Position numbers and translations under genes: made by a program. Shown piece by piece: positions 1 to 5,836 of a stretch of 13,266 bases of DNA. Under the pieces are notes generated by a model. The model was not told where the DNA came from, did not search any database, and saw only the letters and a program-made list of their open reading frames with translations. Origin of the DNA: JBOFFC01 sp051648405 (GTDB lineage Bacteria > Planctomycetota > Planctomycetia > Pirellulales > Lacipirellulaceae); assembly GCA_051648405.1 (NCBI GenBank), contig JBOFFC010000147.1, positions 1 through 13,266 on the forward strand, written 5' to 3'. The first letter of the stretch is position 1. Each line of letters begins with the position of its first letter.

Positions 1-41
1 AGCTCCGTCCCCAACAACTCCCGAAAGGCCCAGTCCGACAT
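1..41 (-). CDS. N-terminal fragment of an unidentified protein
   Basis: Only the first 13 codons are inside the window, reading MSDWAFRELLGTE, and the frame stays open to the left edge. The start is well supported: an ATG on the minus strand at 41 is preceded by AGGAGGGGAG about six bases upstream, one of the strongest Shine-Dalgarno matches in the window. The roughly 120 bases upstream of it hold no other gene and would carry its promoter, but I could not pick a convincing -35/-10 pair. The fragment is too short to name a family. Confidence 0.6.
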   Translation of the reverse strand, partial: MSDWAFRELLGTE

Positions 42-162
42 GGCTCTCCCCTCCTGGCGTCCCTCACCAACACTATCACAACCGACGACAGCAGTGCATC
101 TTCTGGGGTGTGCATAGCGCTGACGCGCGTGGGCATGGCGCCCGTGCTGTCGGCTCTCCGAC

Positions 163-184
163 CGGGGGACATCGATGTCCCCCG
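163..184 (-). terminator. 22-bp perfect palindrome after the CxxC protein gene
   Basis: The bases from 163 to 184 form a perfect palindrome: five G's, ACATCGATGT, then five C's, with one more C/G pair outside. It lies six bases beyond the stop codon of the leftward gene at 190-438, where a transcription terminator is expected. As RNA it would fold into a GC-rich stem with a small AU-containing loop. No U-run follows on the minus strand, so it may act as a factor-dependent stop, an RNA 3' end stabiliser, or a protein-binding palindrome instead. Confidence 0.45.
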
Positions 185-219
185 TTTGGTCATTGGTGCG
201 TGGTCGTTGGAGCTTGGTC
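185..219. repeat. Degenerate heptamer array (TTGGTC type)
   Basis: Five successive 7-base units can be read: TTTGGTC, ATTGGTG, CGTGGTC, GTTGGAG, CTTGGTC. They share the xxTGGxx core and the 7-base period of the arrays at 5654-5735, and GGTCATTGGTGC recurs exactly at both sites. The stop codon of the leftward gene at 190-438 and its last codons lie inside this array, so the repeat supplies the C-terminal tail of that protein. Confidence 0.6.
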
Positions 220-438
220 GAAAGTGACCCACTCGCTGCCGTTCGCTTCGAGCGACGCGCGGCAGCCGGGGCAGCTCGCTTCGCCCCCCAGCGTGAGGGT
301 CGCGCGACGCTGCGTGTCGGTCGATGGCCAGGCGGCGTCGCACTCGTCGCACAGCACGACCACACGCCGACAAACGCCGCACCGCCGCAGCCCCAGCGGG
401 CCCGTCCCGCAAACGCGGCATTCGCCGATCGAGTTCAT
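190..438 (-). CDS. Small protein with four CxxC pairs (zinc-ribbon-like)
   Basis: The 82-aa product has eight cysteines in four CxxC pairs at residues 7/10, 20/23, 30/33 and 56/59, with no signal peptide or membrane segment. This is the pattern of a protein binding two structural zinc ions, such as paired zinc ribbons; no catalytic residues are obvious. The ATG at 438 follows a GAGG motif nine bases upstream and comes only three bases after the stop codon of the gene at 442-1140, so the two are almost certainly cotranscribed and perhaps translationally coupled. The last residues (QAPTTTHQ) are encoded by a heptamer repeat, which suggests the original C-terminus was altered. A role as a metal-binding partner or RNA/DNA-binding adaptor of the upstream membrane protein is inference only. 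Confidence 0.68.
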   Translation of the reverse strand: MNSIGECRVCGTGPLGLRRCGVCRRVVVLCDECDAAWPSTDTQRRATLTLGGEASCPGCRASLEANGSEWVTFDQAPTTTHQ

Positions 439-441
439 GAT

Positions 442-1140
442 CTACGGCCTCACCGGAAAGGCGGTGATCAGGCGGTTGCTTTCGACCACCAAGCGGAGGT
501 GGTTCGCCGCGGGCATGCCTCGGCGGTTCCCCGAGTCGCCGCCGATGTAGCCGACGCGACGCCCCAGGTTGACTGTGTAGACCGTTCGCTCGCCTTCGCG
601 CTCGGTGCGTGTCTGGCGGCCGCTGAGCGCTTGGGCGTACGCCTCGTCCACGAGCGCGACGACCTTTGTCGGCTCGTCGTCGTCGAACACGCCGTGCTGG
701 CCGGCGCGGTTCGGCTCGTCGCGAGTGTGGGCCATCAGATGCGCCAGGCGGTGACCGTGCTGGCTGCCGCGGGTGTAGCGCAGACCGCCGGGGGAATCGA
801 ACGGGCCGCGGGCCCCCCGCGCGAGCACGGCATCGATCGCGTCGCCGTCGGCGGAGTCCGTCGCGCTGGCGCGGCGTTGGGGGGCGGGCGGCCGCGGGGC
901 GCTGGGCTCGCGGTCGGACTGATCGACGCGCGGGGCAGGCGCCCCCCCGTCCGCCACCAGCGGCGGCAGCGGGATGCCCCGCTTCACCGCCATCGGCTGG
1001 ATCACCAGCGCGTAGAGCGCCAGCGCTACGCCGAGCAGCAGAATCGTGGTCCAGCGTGCCCTGCCCCGCGACGTCCGCAAGAGCGTCTGCAACAGGTTCG
1101 CTAGCTGGGCCGTTTCGCGCGACATCGATGAGTTCGTCAT
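442..1140 (-). CDS. Membrane-anchored protein with BECR/EndoU-like motif order
   Basis: The 232-aa protein has a basic N-terminus, one transmembrane helix at about residues 31-50, a Pro/Ala/Asp-rich linker to about 115, and a compact C-terminal domain. By the positive-inside rule the domain should lie outside the cytoplasm. The domain carries clustered histidines (H128, H130, H134, H138), then QHGVF around H149, a helix with LVDEAYA, a Gly-rich VGYIGGDSGNRRG stretch and a terminal LITAFPV. Early His residues, a HG-F motif and a final T-x-FP strand resemble bacterial EndoU/BECR-fold RNase toxins, but this is motif resemblance, not proof. ATG codons at 1140 and 1125 are both possible; neither has a clear Shine-Dalgarno. 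It is followed after three bases by the CxxC protein gene. No immunity gene is recognised. It could instead be a conserved planctomycete protein of another fold. Confidence 0.7.
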   Translation of the reverse strand: MTNSSMSRETAQLANLLQTLLRTSRGRARWTTILLLGVALALYALVIQPMAVKRGIPLPPLVADGGAPAPRVDQSDREPSAPRPPAPQRRASATDSADGDAIDAVLARGARGPFDSPGGLRYTRGSQHGHRLAHLMAHTRDEPNRAGQHGVFDDDEPTKVVALVDEAYAQALSGRQTRTEREGERTVYTVNLGRRVGYIGGDSGNRRGMPAANHLRLVVESNRLITAFPVRP

Positions 1141-1198
1141 GGGCCGCCGTTTTCGAGCCGCGCCCGCCAGGAAGCGGAGTTCAAGGGCCCCGCCAAGT

Positions 1199-1228
1199 TT
1201 GACACCCGGGGGGCGTCCGGCCTAGGTT
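1199..1228 (+). promoter_or_regulatory. Putative sigma70-type promoter of the sugar dehydrogenase gene
   Basis: A perfect TTGACA at 1199-1204 is followed after 18 bases by TAGGTT at 1223-1228, which matches three of six bases of TATAAT. It would start transcription about 75 bases upstream of the ATG at 1311. The weak -10 keeps confidence modest. Confidence 0.4.
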
Positions 1229-1241
1229 GGTCGTTACGACC
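1229..1241. promoter_or_regulatory. 13-bp palindrome at the putative transcription start
   Basis: GGTCGTTACGACC is a perfect inverted repeat of 6-base arms around a central T. It directly follows the proposed -10 box, a position where a bound repressor would block initiation. It also lies in the divergent region shared with the leftward membrane protein gene. Operator function is inferred from position and symmetry only. Confidence 0.3.
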
Positions 1242-1310
1242 GCCGGGGTCTAACGTGCTTTGGGACAGGGCACGCCGCCGGCTGTCGCGGATCACAGGGG
1301 AGGCCTCGTC

Positions 1311-2834
1311 ATGTTAATGGCTCATCGAGTCGTCGTTTGCGCATGCGCAGTGATCGCGGTCACGGCGCCGACGCTTGCTTTCGCCGCGGTCACCGGCCTC
1401 ACGAACCTGGGGAACCCGTCGGGGTCGGGGTCGAACCTGTTCGCGACCCACGCCCAGGGCCTGCCCGCCCGGCTGTACGTCACCGGGCGGACGGGGACGA
1501 TCTGGATCCTCAACCTGCCGACCAACACGCGGCGAACGACGCCCTACCTAACGATCCCGGGGGTTGCGGCGACGGGCGAAGGGGGCCTGCTGGGCTACGC
1601 CTTCCACCCCGACTACGCGACCAACGGCAAGTCGTACGCCTACTACACGACGACCGGCGGTTCGTTCGGCGTGCTGCAGTCGAACATCGTCGAGTTCACC
1701 CGCTCTTCCTCGAACCCCGACACGGCGCCCGCCAGCAGCGCGCGGTCCCTGCTGACGTGGAGTCAGCCGCAGGACAACCACAACGGTGGTTGGATCGGCT
1801 TCAGCCCGATCGACGGGTACCTGTACATCGCGTCGGGGGACGGGGGCAACGGCAACGACACCGGGACCGGGCACACGGCGGGGACCGGCAACGCGCAGGA
1901 CATCACCGGCAACCTGCTCGGCAAGATGCTGCGGATCGACGTCAACACCGACGACTTCCCGACCGATAGCGCGCGCAACTACGGCATCCCCGCGACGAAC
2001 CCCTTCGCCGGGGCCGTTACGGGGGACGACGAGATTTGGTCCTACGGCCTCCGCAACCCGTACCGCGACAGCTTCGACCGCCAGACGGGGGAGCTGTGGA
2101 TCGCCGACGTCGGGCAGGGCGATCGTGAGGAAGTGAACCGCGAGCCGGCCGGGGCCGCGGGGCGGAATTACGGCTGGCGCCTACGTGAGGGGTCGATCCC
2201 CACGCCTGCCAGCGGCATCGGCGGCCCGGCGCCCGTGGGGGCGATCGATCCGACCTACGAGTACTCGCACGGTAGCGGCGCCCTTCAAGGAGACAGCATC
2301 ACGGGAGGGTACATCTACCGCGGCCCAGACCCCACGCTGCAAGGTTGGTACTACTTCGCCGACTTCGTCGATAGCAACTACTGGCGCTTCAACCCGTCGG
2401 ACCCCGCCGGCACGGTGCAAAACCTGAACACGCTGTTCGGTGGCGCGTCGCGGCCGTTCAACCCGGTGTCGTTCGCCGAGGACGCGGCGGGCAACCTGTA
2501 CGTGCTGGCCGGTAACGGCAACATGTTCCGGATGAACACCAATGCGCTGATCGGCGGCGACTACAACGGCGACGGCGTCGTGAACCAGGGAGACTACGAC
2601 CGCTGGGCGGCCGCTTACGGGATGACCGGCACGAACGCGGCCGACGGCAACGCCGACGGCGTGGTCGATGCGGCCGACTACACGGTTTGGCGTGACAACC
2701 TGGGCGCAACGGCTCAGGGAGCGCCTCCAACCGGGCCCGCGTTGAGCACCCCCGAGCCGGGCGCCGCCGTGCTGCTGGCGTTTGGAGCGGCGTCGCTTTC
2801 GAGGCGCTCGCGTGTCGGCGGGGCCAGGAAGTAG
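1311..2834 (+). CDS. Secreted PQQ-dependent sugar dehydrogenase-like protein with dockerin and PEP-CTERM
   Basis: The 507-aa protein resembles soluble glucose/sorbosone dehydrogenases, six-bladed beta-propellers that oxidise sugars with PQQ. Signal peptide: about residues 1-25, ending TLAFA. Propeller: about 27-410, with DNHNGGWIGF (H157 is the candidate catalytic base), YIASGDGG, SYGLRNPYR (R248 candidate cofactor contact), LWIADVGQGDREEVN and NYGWRLREG. Residues 415-466 form two dockerin-like calcium loops (DYNGDGVVNQGDYDRW and DGNADGVVDAADYTVW). Residues 481-500 are a PEP-CTERM tail: PEP, hydrophobic stretch, then RRSR. It is therefore probably exported, processed by an exosortase-type system and held at the surface, possibly in a complex through the dockerin. 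The ATG at 1311 is chosen because AGGGGAGG lies seven bases upstream; a TTG at 1260 would bury the signal peptide. The substrate cannot be read from sequence. The 3' end overlaps the convergent gene by 121 bases. Confidence 0.88.
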   Translation: MLMAHRVVVCACAVIAVTAPTLAFAAVTGLTNLGNPSGSGSNLFATHAQGLPARLYVTGRTGTIWILNLPTNTRRTTPYLTIPGVAATGEGGLLGYAFHPDYATNGKSYAYYTTTGGSFGVLQSNIVEFTRSSSNPDTAPASSARSLLTWSQPQDNHNGGWIGFSPIDGYLYIASGDGGNGNDTGTGHTAGTGNAQDITGNLLGKMLRIDVNTDDFPTDSARNYGIPATNPFAGAVTGDDEIWSYGLRNPYRDSFDRQTGELWIADVGQGDREEVNREPAGAAGRNYGWRLREGSIPTPASGIGGPAPVGAIDPTYEYSHGSGALQGDSITGGYIYRGPDPTLQGWYYFADFVDSNYWRFNPSDPAGTVQNLNTLFGGASRPFNPVSFAEDAAGNLYVLAGNGNMFRMNTNALIGGDYNGDGVVNQGDYDRWAAAYGMTGTNAADGNADGVVDAADYTVWRDNLGATAQGAPPTGPALSTPEPGAAVLLAFGAASLSRRSRVGGARK

Positions 2835-3850
2835 TAGCCCGCGGCGATTGCCCCGACGACCAGCATCGCCAGGCGATGGGCGAGCGCCACGAGCGTGCCG
2901 TCCCCCTCGCCGACGCCGGCCCCCTTGCCGAGCGCCGCGTAGAGCAGCTCGACCGTCGCCTCGACCGTCCCCAGGCCGCTGGGGGAGATCGGCAGCGCGC
3001 CGGCGATCATCGACAGCGGCACGATCAGGAAGTGCTCGATAACCCCCGGTGACGCGAGCGGCAGCCCCCACGCCACGGCCACCATCGACAGCACGAAGAG
3101 CGCGTCGCACACAAGGCCCACGCCGAGCGCCACGCCGAGCGAGCGCCAGCCCCCCCGGTAGAGCCTCGCGATCCCCACCGCGCGGTGCGCAACGCGCCCC
3201 AGAGTCTTGCCGATTAGCGGGGCCCTGGCGACGGCGTGGGCGAGTGCTTCGAGCAGCCGCGGCGGCCCGAGCGCCAGCGCGGCGCACGCAGCCGCGATCG
3301 CGGTAACGGCGAGCGTCGAGCGGCTCAGCACGCGCAGCGCCTCGGGCTTGGTCTCGGCCGTGGCGATCCCGGTCGCGACGATCGCCGCGCTGGCGAACAG
3401 CAGCAGCGCGAACAGCCCCATCGCGCGATCGACCAGGACGGTCGTCACGGCGACCGCCCGCTGCCCGGGGCGGCGCCGCGCCACGAGGGTCGCCTTCACG
3501 ACGTCCCCGCCGACGTTCCCCAAGGCGACGAAGTTCGTCGCAAAGCCCAGCGCCCCGATGCGCAGGGCCTCGGCGAGCGGCAACGCCAGCCCCGCCGCGC
3601 CCGCCACCAGCCGCCAGCGGACGAACCCCAGCACGACCGACCCGCCGACGAGGGCCACCGCCAACGCGAGCCAGCCCAGGCGCTTGTCGCCGCTAGCGAG
3701 CCGCTCGAAGGCGTTCTCCCCCAGCGCCCGCCAGACGAGCAGCCCCACGAGCAGCACGCCGCACGCGAGCTTCGCGGCCTGGACGGGGCGGTTCACGGGG
3801 GGGACGTCAGGGGAACTGGCAGCGCTGTCGATCGGGGAGGGCTTTTTCAT
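2714..3850 (-). CDS. Flippase-like membrane protein (LPG synthase TM / UPF0104 family)
   Basis: The 378-aa protein is highly hydrophobic with about eight membrane helices. It has the marks of the lysylphosphatidylglycerol synthase transmembrane family (also seen in AglD and other flippase-like proteins): FVRWRLVAGAAGL near 76-88, LGNVGGDVVKATLVARR near 110-126, VLVDRAMGL near 138-146, and ALPISPSGLGTVEATVELLY near 285-304. There is no soluble aminoacyl-transferase domain, so it more likely moves or modifies a lipid-linked substrate than makes LPG. The start is uncertain: ATG at 3850 gives a short polar N-terminus. A GTG at 3940 would add 30 Pro-rich residues but overlaps the tRNA-Ala promoter, so I reject it. 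No Shine-Dalgarno is clear. The last 35 or so residues (after FLAPPTRERLES) are antisense to the PEP-CTERM region of the convergent gene and look like a low-complexity extension. Confidence 0.85.
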   Translation of the reverse strand: MKKPSPIDSAASSPDVPPVNRPVQAAKLACGVLLVGLLVWRALGENAFERLASGDKRLGWLALAVALVGGSVVLGFVRWRLVAGAAGLALPLAEALRIGALGFATNFVALGNVGGDVVKATLVARRRPGQRAVAVTTVLVDRAMGLFALLLFASAAIVATGIATAETKPEALRVLSRSTLAVTAIAAACAALALGPPRLLEALAHAVARAPLIGKTLGRVAHRAVGIARLYRGGWRSLGVALGVGLVCDALFVLSMVAVAWGLPLASPGVIEHFLIVPLSMIAGALPISPSGLGTVEATVELLYAALGKGAGVGEGDGTLVALAHRLAMLVVGAIAAGYYFLAPPTRERLESDAAPNASSTAAPGSGVLNAGPVGGAP

Positions 3851-3933
3851 CGGTCTCGGCGGCGGGGGAGATCCTTCGGCGGGCCGATCGGGAAAAACGG
3901 GCAACCGGGGAGCCGTGCCTGCGGAGGCCTCGG

Positions 3934-3960
3934 TTGACACTCGCCGCGGGGGGTGATACT
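3934..3960 (+). promoter_or_regulatory. Putative promoter of tRNA-Ala
   Basis: TTGACA at 3934-3939 is followed after 15 bases by GATACT at 3955-3960 (four of six matches, preceded by T). Transcription would begin about 50 bases before the tRNA. The spacing is short for sigma70, but the consensus -35, the position and the isolated tRNA downstream support it. Confidence 0.5.
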
Positions 3961-4016
3961 CCTAGGATGCTCGGCGGCAGGCGGGTGCTCAAGCGCTCCG
4001 GCCGGCCGGCGACCAC

Positions 4017-4089
4017 GGGGGATTAGCTCAGTTGGGAGAGCGTCTGGCTGGCAGCCAGAAGGTCAGCGGTTCGAACCCGCTATCCTCCA
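4017..4089 (+). tRNA. tRNA-Ala (anticodon GGC)
   Basis: A full cloverleaf can be drawn. The acceptor is GGGGGAT with ATCCTCC (one G-U pair at position 3) and the discriminator is A. The D arm is GCTC/GAGC, and the anticodon stem TCTGG/CCAGA has loop CTGGCAG, giving anticodon GGC. The T arm is AGCGG/CCGCT with loop TTCGAAC. The 3' CCA is not encoded and must be added after transcription. It reads GCC/GCU alanine codons, matching the GCC-rich codon use nearby. Confidence 0.96.
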
Positions 4090-4107
4090 CTCGAAGAGAC
4101 TCGCCAA

Positions 4108-4137
4108 GGGCGACCCGTGGGGGTCGCCCTTTTTTTT
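4108..4137 (+). terminator. Intrinsic terminator of tRNA-Ala
   Basis: A perfect 9-bp stem, GGGCGACCC and GGGTCGCCC around a GTGG loop, is followed directly by eight T residues on the plus strand. It sits 18 bases after the tRNA, a textbook rho-independent terminator. Confidence 0.93.
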
Positions 4138-4223
4138 GTTGGCAGGGTGTTTGCATTCTCGGCCGCCCGCTGCCGATTCTACCGGCCTCTCGTTGCCACC
4201 ATGCCGGCTGTCGCAGAGTACTC

Positions 4224-4569
4224 ACGGCATCGTTCTACTACGCTGGCGACCCGGGGGCAGGCGATAGGACCCTACGCCGCTGAACAGAGGGGCGAGTTCG
4301 TTGGGCAGGGCGCCATTCGATCGAACACGCTCGTGTGGATCGAGACCTTGCAGACTTGGGAACCTGCATCGGCGGTGAGGGGCTTGTTTCAAAGTTCGGG
4401 CGCCCCGAGTCCGCCACCGCTCCTGCCGCTGTCCGCGCAGTCACGAGGCACGGGGTTATCGGTTGACCCAGAAGAAGTGCCTTCGCGGACCACTGCCGTA
4501 CTGCTTGCGTTCTTCCTCGGCTCGTTGGGGGCAGGTCAGGCTCGGACCCACCACCGTGTCCACCGATAG
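4224..4569 (+). pseudogene. Decayed GYF_2/TM2-domain protein gene
   Basis: Two frames together spell a GYF_2-like domain: SFYYAGDPG is read from 4230, then GQAIGPYAAEQ...GEFVGQGAIRSNTLVW...QTWEPASAV in the next frame. The frames join if one G is restored to the five-G run at 4253-4257. The expected start codon before ASFYYAG is ACG at 4224, one change from ATG. Further on, PSRTTAVLLAFFLGSLGAG is the beginning of a TM2 domain, but its usual HxFYLG continuation is lost; the next frame gives GQVRLGPTTVST, a possible scrambled remnant. GYF_2 plus TM2 is a common bacterial membrane protein layout of poorly known role. The surrounding DNA is less GC-rich than its neighbours. A sequencing error could explain the frameshift but not the missing start and ruined TM2. 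Confidence 0.7.
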
Positions 4570-4685
4570 GTCCAAGCAAAGCTGCTCCTCTACGCTTCAA
4601 GCCAAGTTCGACTACCACTTAAAGAGACCGATGGAAAAGGGTCTGGCGCTCCGAGCTCCGGCCCGCGGGACTTCGGCGCCGCACG

Positions 4686-5570
4686 TCACTCCACCGCCGC
4701 TCGGTAGAACAGCCGCCGTTCGAGCACCTCGGCCGGTAGCAGACACGCCAGGGCCAAGCAGGCGGCCACCACCGACGGCGTGGCGGTCTCCGTCGGGGGG
4801 ATGTTCTTCGCCCCCGCGGCGAGGATCTGCGCCCCCAGCGGCAGGATCACCCCCCCTAGCGCCCCGAGGGCGAACCGCGTCGCGGTGGCCGTCACGAGCG
4901 GGCCGATCATCAGCCGGGCGGAGCGCTCGAGCGGCGTGACGTCCCCGCCGAGGCTCGAGAAGACCGACGCCTCGGCGGCGAGCTTACCGGCCCCGGCCGA
5001 CGCCACGAACAACACGACCAGCCCGCCGAACTCACCGAGCTTCTCCCCCGTTTCGCACCGCGTGACGGCCCAAATCACCAGCGCAATCGTGCCCCCCAGC
5101 AGCACGGGGGTGAGCCCCTGCCGCAGCGTCGCCGCGACCCCCCGCCAAAGGGGGCGGGCGGCGGCGGCGTGGGCGTTGATCGCCCCCCGCACGGCGGCCG
5201 CGCCGGCGACGATCGCCGCAACCCGCAGCAGCGTCATCACCGCGGCCGGGAGCGCGCTCGGCGCGAACGACAGCGCCGCGAGCGGGACCAGCAGCGCGGC
5301 GAACATGGCCCGGCGCTTCGAGCCGATGCCACGCAGCAGCGCGAGCCCCAGCATGGCCAGGCAGGTCGCCGTGACGGTGGCCGCGGGCTCGAACTTCGCC
5401 GGGGAGTCGATTCCAAACAGGCTCGCGAGCGTGACGACGGCCGTTACTCCGAGCGCCCCCTCGGTCGCGACGAGGCCCAGCGCGCGCCCCGGCGGAGCGG
5501 CGAGCGGCACGGGGGCCGGTGTCGCCGCAACCTGGCCGTTCATCAGCGGGGCGTCGATGTGTTCGGGCAT
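4686..5570 (-). CDS. DmsC-like polytopic membrane protein
   Basis: The 294-aa product has about eight hydrophobic segments, roughly 33-54, 63-80, 87-104, 108-130, 152-170, 180-196, 222-252 and 265-282. The region GKLAAEASVFSSL...TPLERSARLMIGPL (about 195-225) and the end LLPAEVLERRLFYRAAVE are reminiscent of DmsC-type anchors, which tie molybdoenzymes of the DMSO reductase family to the membrane and exchange electrons with quinol. No DmsA- or DmsB-like gene lies nearby, so a partner would be encoded elsewhere. The ATG at 5570 is preferred. The frame is open back to an ATG at 5687, but that extension translates the GACCAAT repeat array and is not credible. No Shine-Dalgarno is visible. The family assignment is tentative; it may be an unrelated integral membrane protein. 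Confidence 0.72.
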   Translation of the reverse strand: MPEHIDAPLMNGQVAATPAPVPLAAPPGRALGLVATEGALGVTAVVTLASLFGIDSPAKFEPAATVTATCLAMLGLALLRGIGSKRRAMFAALLVPLAALSFAPSALPAAVMTLLRVAAIVAGAAAVRGAINAHAAAARPLWRGVAATLRQGLTPVLLGGTIALVIWAVTRCETGEKLGEFGGLVVLFVASAGAGKLAAEASVFSSLGGDVTPLERSARLMIGPLVTATATRFALGALGGVILPLGAQILAAGAKNIPPTETATPSVVAACLALACLLPAEVLERRLFYRAAVE

Positions 5571-5602
5571 CGCGGGTACACGGGGGAGAACGAACTTGCC
5601 AC

Positions 5603-5615
5603 CGGTCAATGACCG
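5603..5615. promoter_or_regulatory. 13-bp palindrome upstream of the DmsC-like gene
   Basis: CGGTCAATGACCG is a perfect palindrome around a central A, 33 bases before the leftward ATG at 5570. It could be an operator. Its GGTCA/TGACC arms also resemble the nearby GACCAAT repeat, so it may be only a repeat remnant. Confidence 0.25.
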
Positions 5616-5653
5616 AGAGAGAAAGATTCGGTAAACACGTCGGCTGGGCGAAC

Positions 5654-5735
5654 GACCACCGACCAATGACCAATGACCAATGACCAATCGGCGTTACCAC
5701 GCCAGCGCTTGGTCAGTGGTCATTGGTGCTTGGCA
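5654..5735. repeat. Inverted pair of heptamer arrays (GACCAAT / TTGGTC)
   Basis: GACCACC at 5654-5660 is followed by four exact tandem copies of GACCAAT at 5661-5688. After 19 bases the reverse orientation appears as CTTGGTC, AGTGGTC, ATTGGTG, CTTGGCA at 5708-5735. The arms can pair over about 18 bases with two mismatches, giving a long stem between the 3' end of ppc and the DmsC-like gene. Neither orientation is part of a convincing reading frame. Confidence 0.8.
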
Positions 5736-5766
5736 GTTGCCGCCTGTCCGCAACCGAAACACCGCG

Positions 5767-5836
5767 TCGCGACTCGCACCCCTCGCTCCTCTCACTCCGC
5801 TGATCGCGCCTCTCGCCTCGCGCCCCTCTCCCGTCA
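5767..5836. repeat. Degenerate pyrimidine-rich heptamer array (CCTCKCG type)
   Basis: Ten consecutive 7-base units can be read on the plus strand, among them CCTCGCT (5781), CCTCTCA (5788), CCTCTCG (5809), CCTCGCG (5816), CCCCTCT (5823) and CCCGTCA (5830). The unit differs from the neighbouring GACCAAT array but the period is the same. The last unit contains the ppc stop codon at 5834-5836, so the array begins exactly at the gene's 3' end. On the transcribed strand it is purine-rich. Confidence 0.6.

Noticed and set aside
175..1104. Long plus-strand open frame of 309 codons
   Set aside because: It is antisense to two better leftward genes with a membrane helix and CxxC pairs; its product is Arg/Ala-rich with no recognisable motif.
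1260..1310. TTG start extending the sugar dehydrogenase by 17 residues
   Set aside because: The ATG at 1311 has a strong Shine-Dalgarno and gives a proper signal peptide.
2181..3287. Minus-strand open frame of 368 codons
   Set aside because: Shadow of the sugar dehydrogenase and flippase genes; composition is Arg/Ala-rich as expected of out-of-frame high-GC DNA.
3851..3940. GTG start extending the flippase-like protein by 30 residues
   Set aside because: It would overlap the tRNA-Ala promoter and add only a Pro-rich stretch.
4117..4223. ATG at 4117 or 4201 as start of an intact gene
   Set aside because: The first lies inside the tRNA terminator; both give a wrong-frame N-terminus before the GYF_2 remnant.
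5571..5687. Upstream ATG for the DmsC-like protein
   Set aside because: The extension (MVIGHWSLV...) is a translation of the GACCAAT heptamer repeat, a known kind of annotation artefact.
5654..5836. CRISPR array
   Set aside because: Units are only seven bases, directly abutting, with no spacers and no cas genes.
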